A DNA stretch of 64,000 nt from Coniferiporia sulphurascens (Eukaryota > Basidiomycota > Agaricomycetes > Hymenochaetales > Hymenochaetaceae): the NCBI GenBank assembly GCA_002794785.1, contig NBBA01000004.1, positions 1,488,001 to 1,552,000 of the forward strand. The letters are read 5' to 3'. The notes below the pieces were generated by a model. The model made no database searches, was not told the origin of the DNA, and saw only the letters and a program-made list of their open reading frames with translations. Numbering within the stretch: the stretch's first letter is position 1; each line of letters starts with the position of its first letter. This document shows, piece by piece, positions 48,946 to 59,263 of this stretch. A program made the position numbers and the translations under genes.

Positions 48946-50938
48946 TTAACGGGAGCAACGTTGTACCTTGCACCGCTCCCATGTCGGGTACGAGTATGTT
49001 TCGACCTGGATGTCGTACGCGCCAGCTTTACCTTTCCCCCGTCCCTTTGTCAAAACAGGCATCTCGACCTGCAGCGGGTGCGCGTATATACGGAGTTTGC
49101 GAGTGTCAGCCTCTGCAAGTTCAAATGGCAGCGGGTTTGGACGTTTTCCTCTCAAGGCTGCTGAAGAAGAGGAATGATTCCCACTGCTACCCCCCTGACG
49201 CGATCGCTCAGACGACGACGGCGAGCCGGGTGACAAGGAACGCTGTCTGCCCGGATAGATAGCAGTAGTTGGCGCAATGTCTATTGCAGCGGAGGGCATA
49301 ACCGACATGAGCTCGGTAAGGGCCTCCGCGTTTCCCGGCTGGATTTTGAGCACCGCTCGTAGATCTTTTCCGGTTCAGAATGGCGCATACTGCAGAAAAA
49401 ATGGACACTCACCTTTAACCGCCTCCACCGTCCGACCTTGCATACGACGAGCCTTCGCCCTTCGCCAGTATCCCTTTCCGCTACGGTGTTGGGCGAGAGC
49501 AATGTTGCATGCTTTTTCGGCGGATATCCAACTAGATTGCAAAATCAAAATGCGTCATGTATCCGATGTGCTCTCAAACTAACTCGGATAACTTTAAATG
49601 AGCAGCAGCGATGTTCAGTTGATAATGCGGAAGCTCAGGCTCAATGTCGTATGCTGAGGAATAATGTTTTATTGCAGTTTTGTAATCGCAATTTCGGAAT
49701 GATTTATTTCCCTGTGAAACCTCTCAGCGTACGATACGAAGGTAATAAATTATAAGAACATACCAGTTCCTTCGCTTTTTCTGCCTTAAAGTATCGCCAT
49801 TCCATGAGTTCGCCAATGGTCATTTCGGGATCAAGACCATCATATTCTTCGGGTTCAAGTCCACCAAAATCGAGCTCCATTTCCCAGATGTCCTCTTCCT
49901 CGTCAGTTTGCCACCCAAAAACGCCGCTCCCTAACCACAAGGGTAAGTAAACGCCTGTAGTGCAGGGATGATAACATATTTCGCACCTCGTCCATCCCAC
50001 TCTCTTTCCTTGCCTGAACGGATGCCCGACTCCTCCTCTTCTTCTCTAACGGTCCGTTCGCACACCTCTCCCAGGTGGTCCGTCGAGCAGCCGCAATCGC
50101 ACCATTTTGTAGTCAGCTTTTCTCTCAAAACAAGACCATAGCCCCTGACATCGAACTCCCTGGCAACTTGCCAGAGCGTATCCACAAGCCGTTCATATCC
50201 GAGGCGTGTCTTCCGTCTCCAATCATCCCACGCTGGACTTGATTTGTTCGTTTTTCGAACGAGGTCATCTTCAAGAAGTTCAAGACTCTCGTCAAGTGAG
50301 GGCAAATGCGTTGGCTTTGAGAAGGTTGCCACGGGGAGATCTTGAAGGACAAGAAGGTGCGACTTCAAGGACTGATAGTGTGGGAGTAGACGCAAGGAGT
50401 GCAACCCGCGTTTCTGGCAGATCGAGACGCTATTTGACAGCGCCTAGAGTAGGTGGGTTAACAATATTTTCAGGAGATACACGGCCTACATGCTCACGAA
50501 ATGTCTCAACGCTGTGTACGACCACAACACGCTCTTCGTCGCGACTCGCTCCCCAGCCTGACGCATATCCATTGCGATGCCCCCCCTGAAGAAGTCCTTG
50601 ATTTCATCACAATCAGCGTTGGTGGCAACCCAACCGGGTGAGGTGAGGTCAATGCACTCGAGCATTAGCTTCGGAAGGTAGATGAGCGCGACATTGTGGA
50701 GACGCGTCGAGTAGAGGCGTGCGATGTCATGTTCGTATCTCAGAAGCAGGATAGCTGAGATGGTGCGCTCTAGCTCTGAAACAGCGGTCATTGTCTGTGT
50801 GATCGAGCGGTCAAGGTGAGGATTGGGGTTGCGGTGTGCATGTCCGTGGAACGGTGTCTGCACGCCGCCCTTCCCAGTCGACTTGCGCGTCGGCTGCGAG
50901 TTCAACCGTTTCTTCGCATGTGAGTATTTGGCCGGCAT
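48946..50938 (-). CDS. TPR-domain protein of unknown function
   Basis: 574 aa; exons 50938-50498, 50413-49987, 49954-49764, 49711-49584, 49531-49413 and 49364-48946. The C-terminal half has tetratricopeptide repeats: GNKSFRNCDYKTAIKHYSSA followed by YDIEPELPHYQLNIAAAHLK, WISAEKACNIALAQ, GKGYWRRAKARRMQGRTVEAV and a final VLKIQPGNAEALTEL. The N-terminal half (MPAKYSHAKKRLNSQ; LRYEHDIARLYSTRLHNVALIYLPKL) is helical and not recognised, with WCDCGCSTDHLGEVC as the only Cys cluster. TPR proteins of this layout often serve as Hsp70/Hsp90 co-chaperones, but nothing specific shows that here. The intron between exons 2 and 3 would be only 32 nt. The last few codons may be replaced if GTACAACG near 48960 is used as a donor. 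Confidence 0.75.
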
Positions 50939-51439
50939 CGTGAGCGAAGGGCAGCCAACAGCGACACGACACCAGATATGCACGTAGAGGGAGGAGCAGA
51001 TTTGACGAGGCCGGCGGGTGTTAGGTCGATCACAAGCAGGCTGTAGGCTGTGTACTTGAACGTTTGGAACAAGGTTACCGAGCCCGCCGAAGCCGATAAA
51101 TGCGCATATATACACACGTCTCACAGGCCCTGAGAGAAATCGCTTTCGTCCGGGGAGACTGGGCAAGTACCATAACTTTCTGATGTGTAAATTCTGTAAA
51201 TTTATGTACATATTACTACAAGATTGCATAATAACAAATAATTATTGACCCCGATAGTCGCGTCCCTCCTCCAGTGGCCACCATCACCTCCTTGTCTGCC
51301 ATGACGTCGCCGAACTAGCAATACATTTCCTGTGTTTGCTGCTTCGTTTTCTTATCGTCTGCCGTTTCTTGTTCATGCCCCAGTTTTGCTCGTTGTCCCT
51401 CAAGTGTCCTTTGCCACCGACATCGCACTGGCAGTCACC
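50939..51439. promoter_or_regulatory. Divergent promoter region, TPR protein / LRR protein
   Basis: About 500 bp between divergent starts. An AT-rich core lies around 51170-51250 and a C/T-rich stretch precedes the LRR start. No gene is seen. Confidence 0.45.
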
Positions 51440-53290
51440 ATGACATCGTTCAAAGTGCCTTTGGTTGACCTCGACAACCCCCTCTATTGCCCAAAGGTTT
51501 CAGCGTCTCAATTCGTGTCTAGTGTCCGTCTCTTCCAGGCTTCTATACAAGATCCAACCCGCTTTTCCTACTTCCACAGGCTATGTCTCTCTTTCGAGAA
51601 TACCGAACTTAGCGAAAACTCACCGCACTGCGATTATCCTGAGCACTCGTCTAATTCACTTAATCCTGATGATGCCGACATCGTCAAGAATCCTACGAAC
51701 ATAGTAAAGAAGGAACAGGAGGACAAGAATATGCTGGGCTTACTTGCCGGTTCAAAGCGTTCTTATAATTCTAAGCGACACCTCGATACACTCACCCCAA
51801 ACTCATCCGACGTGCCGTACGCAAATCCATCCAAAAAATTCAAGCGTTCCTCCAGTCAAGATCTATTGTCCTTTGTCCTCTCCACTAAGGCTGACCGACT
51901 TCACTTTTCTGATGAATGGGACTCGAACGCGAGCAGTCGCGGCGGCCAGGATCCCGTGGCATCTCTTGCTGAAGAACTTTTCTGGCCTGATGACGGGTCG
52001 AAAATAGCACCATTGAAAAGGGAGCATGAACGGTTGAAATCAGGGACTGTCTATGAAGCACTAAGAGTCCTAAAAGGTGCCAGCTTTCTTGCACAAGACC
52101 AACCTTCCTATATTTTTCACTATATCAAATTAACATAAAATATTAACCCGTCGATAATACTGACACCCTTAATCAGAGGACATTTTTGGACCGGACTTGG
52201 GGCCTGAAACACCCGATGGTATCAATTGTGTCGTCAAGCAAATTGAGACGTTCTTGCCTGGCGTGCGTCTGAAAAACCAACTCGATATGGCTTCGGCGAC
52301 CCATCAGGACATAGTGAACATCCTAGGAATAAAAGGTAGATCGGTATATCGAGCTTATATCCTCATACTTTCTTCTACACGTCATTCAGGGCATCTCAAC
52401 CACAAATTTTTGTCCTTGTTTCGGAAAGCGAATGTGTACTCCCTGAACCTGACAGAATCCATGGTTGATGCGGATGGGCTCAACTTACTGGGGGGCGACA
52501 CTCTCACAGGTGATGTTCACCCTACTCGCTCCTTACAACGCCTGGCCCGCATTAATATTACTATCTAGTCCTCAAAAGTCCAAATAGCTTTCAAAAACTC
52601 AAGAAGCTTGTGCTCTCGGACGTCCGCTTGTCAAACAATGATCTCACGAAACTGGGGGATCTGCCGTGTTTGGAGACCCTATTTTTGGACGACACTCAAA
52701 TTGGTGACGAGGCGTAAGCAGCACTCGTTTTTATATGCGCGCTTTTCATTGATGTATACTAGCGTCATGCACCTCGTCGCCCTGAAGCACTCCCTCATCC
52801 ACCTGGAGCTATCATGGAACGGAGAAATCACCGATGACGCGATACCCAGTCTCTGCGCTTTGTCACTCTTGAGCTTCCTATCGCTGAAGGAGACAGGGGT
52901 CACCGTCAAAGGGCTACGGAAGCTCGCATGCCATGTGAAGGAACAGGGCAGAAAGATCAGCCTTATACTACCTTCCACTTGCGAAGAGTACTTCTGCAGT
53001 GAGTACTGCCATCTTCGGGCTCCGCAAAGCCGTTCATATTTCCGTACGTTGCAGACCCAGACGCCGAATACGAAACGAAGGTAGCAGCGCCTCTGATCCA
53101 AGAGCCACTTCTTTGTGCCACGCTTTCGTCAGCGGAACTGAGGGCGAACCTGACTGCGCATGCTGCGAGGAACGCCCTGATCAGTACGAGGGGAACGAAG
53201 GACGAAATGCAAAAGAGGCTGAGGAAACTGTTAGAGCGGAGGCAGAAGGACGCGGTTGTGCGGGACTTTTTAGTGGAAGGGTTTGCGTAG
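51440..53290 (+). CDS. Leucine-rich-repeat protein
   Basis: 510 aa; exons 51440-52076, 52177-52335, 52390-52509, 52569-52713, 52763-52998 and 53055-53290. The N-terminal third is polar with a likely nuclear signal (NPSKKFKRSSSQDLL) and acidic patches. The middle has RNI-type leucine-rich repeats: ANVYSLNLTESMVDADGL, FQKLKKLVLSDVRLSNNDLTKL, CLETLFLDDTQIGDEA, SLIHLELSWNGEITDDAI and LSFLSLKETGVTVKGL. The C terminus is basic and helical, with a SAP-like stretch (LLCATLSSAELRANLTAHAARNAL...TKDEMQKRLRKLLERR). No F-box is visible. A nuclear or chromatin-linked adaptor role is inferred from the basic segments only. Confidence 0.8.
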
Positions 53291-53858
53291 ATGTACCCCC
53301 GGGTGTCGGATAAGGCATGTCTGATAAAGCCTGCGCAAACAGCATACATGCCATATGGGGAGGGTATGGATTGACGTAATGCGATTGTGGGTCCACGATG
53401 TGTATTCCTCGGCCGCTTATGGAGATACTTTCCTTAAAAGGCAGGAATCGGTTGTATGCATTTGTTGTGGACGATGGAGGAAAGCAATCCGGCTCACTGC
53501 GCGGCCGTCGACCACCCGCTTCACGCGGCGCCGTCAAGTCTGCTATCGATGGCACACAGCGCCGACGCTTTGTCGACGGCTCAGCCCCTTCAACCTCAAC
53601 CACCCTCACTCGTGCCCTTCGCCAGTGGCCTTCTGCTATAAATCCCCCTCTTCCCCCTCCTCTTAATCTCTACCCTGCTTCCACTTCTTTTCCCTTCCCA
53701 GGCGGCCTAAGTAAGTCGTGTGTTGATGTCTGTAGCCGATGGTAGCCGACGTGTTTACCTATCTCCTCCTTTAGTTCATCCTGGACCTCTTCTGCGAGCT
53801 TGTTCTCCTTTCGTAACTGCACTGCCCTCTTCGACGTCTCTGTAGATCTGCAGAATCC
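53291..53858. promoter_or_regulatory. Promoter and 5' UTR region of the forkhead gene
   Basis: 570 bp upstream of the forkhead start with a C/T-rich run around 53580-53700 ending in a splice-acceptor-like TTCCCAG at 53695-53701, so a leader intron is possible. Short ORFs here (for example 53398-53745) could act as upstream ORFs but resemble no family. Confidence 0.4.
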
Positions 53859-56071
53859 ATGTCCTCCGCGGAAGGAAGACAGGTAGACCAAGCGGACACG
53901 CCGAACGGTCGCAGCTGCCATCAGCGCAATGGCTTGGTCGACAAATCACGTCTGCCCGCCGACCCTAAGCTCACGTTGCACCCCGCGTCCTTCGACGACG
54001 ATGCCCACCCCGAAGAGGATTTGGACGCAGCCGCATCGGGCACACGCCCTTCTCTGTCGCAGACCACACAGGGGAGAGCCGGAAGACGCAGGACGACGCT
54101 ACGTGACGTGCTCGACGACGGTACGAACCCTTTCTTACCGGACCGGCGCGAGGCACGTCCTCCAGGACAGCCTGCGTTTAGACAAGAGCTCTATCCAGGG
54201 TACGATGGCACCGGGAGACGCATCGGTCTCGAGCATCTACGCGGCTCTGGTGCGCCCCCCAGACAAATCGGCCACTATCGACAGCATGTCCACGAGTATG
54301 ATGCGGGGCGGGGCTACCAGCACCCGGTTCTCCCTCACCACCGACCTGCTCCCCTCTACCCTTTATCCATTTCCCAACACCTAGACGTGTCGGGGACTGC
54401 CTCGGCTCCTGGTATAGGCTCTGCCTTTCCCGGGATGCAGACACCTCGGAAGACGCCGCACGAAATCCTTGGACTCCCGCCAGGTGCCCCCCTCGACCTC
54501 TCGAGCTTGCAGGATCCACTTCCCGGTGAAAAGCCTCAATATCATTATCATGTCCTTATGAAACTGGCAATTCTCGGGACCTCATCTCAGAGGGCCACGT
54601 TACAAGAGATCCTTACGGCCATTAGGGGACGCTTTTCTTACTACCAAATGCTTGGGAAAAAGGAGAGCACAGCGTTTGGGGTTCGTTCATATATGCTCGG
54701 TCTTACACTATGAACACTCTTATTCATACTTCATGCTCTTTGCAGAACTCCGTTCGTCATTCGCTCTCACTCCTCAGTGCGTTCATCAGAGTACCAAAGC
54801 CTGCAACCGAGCCAGGAAAGGGCGCGTATTGGACAGTTGACTTCTCAAAGGGCGAGGGAAACAAGCGCGAACGTAAGCGTAACACCAAGCACAAAACCAA
54901 GATCAACAAGAATAAAGATAACGGGATGTCTTCAAACCCTTCCAACGACCAACGACTAGGCCTCTCCGGGTCCGACGCTGACGACTCGGACGACAACCTC
55001 GAGAACGGCTCCGCGTTCGCACAAGAGCCCATTTCCCCACCGTCAACCCGGGTGCAGGCCCGGTATGAGCGCATGCCCGCGAATCGTGCGCAGCATCATA
55101 GAAATGCTATTGTAACGACCGCTGGCCCGGGGGGCGAGGTACAGCAACATGGAGGGAATGACTTTTACAACTGCATTGATCCTATGTTGATGGGAGAGAG
55201 CCTCGCTTCCGACCAGAACTATGCTCAGCCTTTACCCCAGACGCACGTGCACCCGCGTTCAGCCCAAGGCGGTGTTGGCGCGCATCGTGGTCGTATGTCG
55301 CGTGGCGTGGCGCGCAGTTCGCCGTATCCTACGCCTCTGATTATGTCAAGCGATGTTAACAGCGTAGGCACGGGATCAGGCCCGGAGTCGGGTTCATCTG
55401 GTGAGGGGCGTCTGTTTCCCTCCCACTCACCTGCGGATGGATCCGGGTATCACACGAGTGTGTCGCCTCAAAGCGTAGGCACTCCTCCGCTGCCCTACCA
55501 ATCCGCGGCCTTCGGCGCACCCGAGCACTTCCAAGGCGGTCCTTCCAGCCGTACAGCTGAATATGTGTATGCGTCGCAGTTCCCGCACCCGCAAAGTAGT
55601 CATTACTCGAGCGAGTCTCCTCAGGGATCGCCTTCAGTAGACCCTCCAGGCCTCCCAAACTTTGCAGGAGCTCGAGGCCGTACACCTTTGCCCCCGTCGC
55701 AGCTTGTGCACCAGTTCCAGCCTGAGCTACCTGGGCATCTCCAAACTTCCGCGACGGGTATATCTTTGTCTCCTTCGTCGACATACTTCAGTCAGGGACC
55801 GACCTCTGGTGTCTCATCCCTCAATCCCGTAAGCGGATCAGGTCCCGGAGGGTCTATGGTCAATGGAAGCTTCTCGCGGCTTACTCCTACCGGTTTCTTG
55901 CCCCAAGAGTCGTTCCCCTTTTCGGATCCGTCCCTTCCAACAAATACTTTGAATTCATCGCGACCGCACGAGCGTCGCGACGACTCGCTCTACATGAGAG
56001 GAACTGTACCACCTGCGGCACGAAGCTTCCCGTCTCGAACATCGCCTCGGAATCGCGACGCCCGTCATTGA
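53859..56071 (+). CDS. Forkhead-domain transcription factor (divergent)
   Basis: 715 aa in two exons, 53859-54680 and 54746-56071. The winged-helix domain spans about residues 223-315: EKPQYHYHVLMKLAILG, then ATLQEILTAIRGRFSYYQ, recognition helix NSVRHSLSL directly after the splice, and VPKPATEPGKGAYWTVDFSKG followed by a basic stretch (RERKRNTKHKTK). The order and spacing are those of fungal forkheads, but the usual Y-x-x-L-I start and the W before the recognition helix are replaced (YHYHVLMKL; TAFGNSVRH). The N-terminal 220 residues and the C-terminal 400 are Ser/Pro/Gly-rich and look disordered. It probably binds DNA, but its targets and relation to Fkh1/2, Sep1 or Hcm1 are not shown by the sequence. 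Confidence 0.88.
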
Positions 56072-56987
56072 GGACCTGCTATCGACTCACTATGCTTTGT
56101 TTTGCTTCCTGAATTCCTCATTCCCCTATTTCTTTACTCACCCTTATGGATCAAGACTACGAGTTGTTCATGCCTCTCCACCACCCCACATCCCACGGTA
56201 TATTCATTTTATCCATTGCAGTATCTGATTTGCACTCCTAGATTGCATATTCCCCAAGTTTTAAGTGTTTTGCTTGTTTCTTACCACATCTCAGTTTCTC
56301 ATTTCTTGGTTACATCGACTCGCTTTCTCTCAAGGAGATGGAGATCTATCCACGTTTTGTCGCTTGCTTTCCCACTTCCCACTTTTGCTATCTTGCTCAC
56401 CGTGCGCATTCTCATCGACCAGTTTCATTACGACGTATTTGTAATTGACACAGCCCTCGTCTAACGAGCACCGCTACGCATCTTCTAATATCCCCAATAC
56501 TTACAAAACTCATTTTTCATCCCTATATGACCTACCATTTATTTGATGTATCGATTTATCCTACAACTAACGGCCGCTCTACGATTGATTAACTCACAGT
56601 ATACATTAGTTTAGGCCTGCTATGTAGCTCCTCCTGCATTTATCAAATTTATAACACATTTAAATATATTTTATAAGAGACCGCACTATCATGAGCAAAT
56701 GGTTACATTCGACATGAGGAATAACTAAGAACAGCTGGAGTTTGTACAGGTTAAGAAGTGGAGAGGCAGTCCACGGCAGGTTAAGCTATACCGGATGATT
56801 AGCAGGAAGGGCAATAGTGTTATCAGAGCACAGAGTTTCAGCAGCATAGCGATAAGCGATAGAAGTCCGCAAGTTCGAAGAGGTACAATCCAGCGTTGTA
56901 AGAAGAATGATCCAGCGAGTCCGGTGTTTTCAGCAGCTCAGAGTCCCCAGGCCCATTGGTACACATATGAAGTAGCATATACATCAG
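56072..56987. other. 0.9 kb convergent intergenic region
   Basis: Lies between the forkhead stop and the stop of the next minus-strand gene. It is rich in T up to 56430 and AT-rich at 56480-56690. No coding ORF, tRNA or repeat was recognised. Confidence 0.4.
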
Positions 56988-58826
56988 TCACTTTGACATT
57001 CCGCCTCCCTCGAGGAATACGCCGGAGTCTTTTACAAGCTTCTCGCGCATATTTTTGAGCGCTGTGTCACGCTCAGTAAGCACGGCTTTGTGGTCGTTGA
57101 CTCTGCCGTGTAAAGTTGCAAAGAGCGACAGCTTCGTACTGTCAGCGAGACACGTAGCCGGTACAGACAGTTAGCAAATGTATAATGAAGGGAAGAAACG
57201 CGCATAGCGCACGTCATGTGGTCCTTGACCTACGGGGAGATGAGCCAAAACAAAAAGCAGAAATGATTAGGACTCACGAAGTCGACGAGCTTGCTAAATT
57301 TCCCCGTGATGTCTAGGAGGGAGAAAGATTTAGCATACTGCACAGATAATACTTGGAATACTTGTCTCGCCATCTGCTCCGGTCTGCCACTCCTCGATCG
57401 AGCAACCCGTCCAGCGTTTCTTCGCAATTTCGTATTGCTCAACATGCTCGCTAAAGTACTGTTCCATGTCCACACCGAACAAGCGGTATAGTGCATGGTT
57501 TTGCTGGAGTTCTGAGTCCGGAGGAGTTGGCGGAAGCGCTTGCGTTGCAAGCTGAGCTGGGTTAGGCCCCTGGTGAATTTGCCGCGCATGACTATCGTAG
57601 GTTTGTGATTGAGCTGAAGATTGGTGTTGCTGGCCGCCATGGGCGGACATGTGGTGTTCATACATGACTTCAGTTTGCGGCGCGGGCAAAGTCTTGGTAG
57701 CTCTAGTAAAAATCGAAGTATGCGAGGGTCCTAATCCACGAACGTCATTTGTATGGGCGTCAGTTTTTGTACGCTTGCCTTCCCTGCCATAAGGAGCATC
57801 TTCCTCGCTAATGATATGTTGACCAATGCGTTTTGTCGAGCGCCGCAACAGGGGCTGATCATGCTTCTGGTTATAATCGTTCTGCGCTTGAGCGTCAAGA
57901 GTGCCCGTATTAATAGGTACGTTCGTATTGTTAATGGAGGGTTTATCAAAGGGAACCTGGAAGTCGTAGACGCGGCCCTCAGGAGGCCACTGCTCACCAG
58001 AAGGCAGGGGGGACATGGAATCGTGTATATGCGTCAAGTCTGTCGAGCCACCACCCAGTCTCATTGGAAAAACTTCTTTTTTTGCAGGGTCCAGAGGCTC
58101 ATGATACGGACGCGACACAGAGGGAGAAAAGCCAACAGAGTGCATGCGACCATTAACAGAGAGGGGTACGCCAAGCGAAGGAATGGGGAGGTGACCGTAC
58201 TGAGCGTGACCATGATCATTTTGGTCATTCGTGAGTATATGCGCATCGGAGGCATTCGTAGATATCAAATTGGGCACCTGAAGGCGGGAAAGTAAGTGCT
58301 AATGGACGCCTGTGATAAATGGAGAACTGACTGGATCAATTATGAAAGGAGAAGCGAGACTAGAGTTTTCTGGGCGACGGCGAGGAGACATAGGCGGTGC
58401 TCGCGCCCTCGGGGAACGAATATGAGGATCTTGGTCATTTTCTTTGAGTCTGTCTGCGGTGGGATTTTTTATTTCATTGCCCTGGGTTTGCGTGGTGTCG
58501 CCTCCTTTTTTGGCTCTGGCGCGAGTGAGCGAGCTCACGTTGAGAGGTTTGGCGATGCCCGTGGAGACGCGGTCACTGTCACCGCCTACGCTAACACTCG
58601 TTTCTTTGTTACCATTATTTTTGTGAGCCTGAGAGCCGGTGCGGACATTTTTACGGCCGGGCCGGGGTGAGTTGGACGCGTCTTTGAGTGGCCCTGATGA
58701 GCTGCAAGTTTCCGCTGTCGTCTCAGACGGAGCGCAGGCATTGGCCTCGTCGTTGTTGCTAGAATCACCTTGGTTCTGTTGCTTGCTTGCTCCCGAGTTG
58801 GGGGCAAATCTCTGGCGTGCGCTCAT
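56988..58826 (-). CDS. Conserved fungal protein of unknown function, disordered N terminus and helical C terminus
   Basis: 537 aa; exons 58826-58332, 58277-57362, 57312-57278, 57229-57213 and 57138-56988. The first ~400 residues are Ser/Pro/Asn/Gln-rich and low in structure, with basic stretches (RRSTKRIGQHIIS, GREGKRTKTD). The conserved part is at the C terminus: ALYRLFGVDMEQYFSEHVEQYE, AKKRWTGCSIEEWQTGAD, GKFSKLVDFVKDHMTTKLSLF, GRVNDHKAVLTERDTALKNM and the ending VFLEGGGMSK. This reads as one long amphipathic helix or coiled coil. Exon 4 is 17 nt (VKDHMT) and exon 3 is 35 nt. A nuclear role is suggested only by the basic patches. It shares a 437-bp divergent promoter with the next gene. Confidence 0.75.
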
Positions 58827-59263
58827 ATGTTGTCTTTGGTGCTCGGGATAGCGAGCGAGGAAGTGTAAGGCGCGACGGCGCGTGGACTTTCAATTTTGAA
58901 TCCGCGGATGCCAGGGTCACGTGATGCAGAGTCTTTCTTGTTGACTTAGCGCGTCGGTGAGAACGCCACACTGCACCAGACTCAGCCTCCCCGATATCCT
59001 TCTTTCCGCCTCCCCCCTTTCCTCTTTTTCCCCGCCGTCCAGTCTGACGAAAACTCACGATATTCACGAGGTTCATTTAAGATCCCCGAGAGAAAGCGGC
59101 GCTCACGCGCTTTTATTCGCACCGCACACTTCAACGTACGGCCGCCATCGTTTTATTTCATTCACGCGCTAACTGCTTCTACCCTACGCCAGCAACCTCC
59201 ACGCTCTCTACTAACGTTTTTTGTTTGTTTTTCTAGCTCTAGCATACACATTCCTCGTAAAAT
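58827..59263. promoter_or_regulatory. Divergent promoter region with TCACGTGA palindrome
   Basis: 437 bp between divergent starts. TCACGTGA lies at 58917-58924, about 90 bp upstream of the minus-strand start; such CACGTG-core palindromes are bound by bHLH factors (Cbf1/USF-type) in fungi. C/T-rich stretches precede the plus-strand start. Confidence 0.5.
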
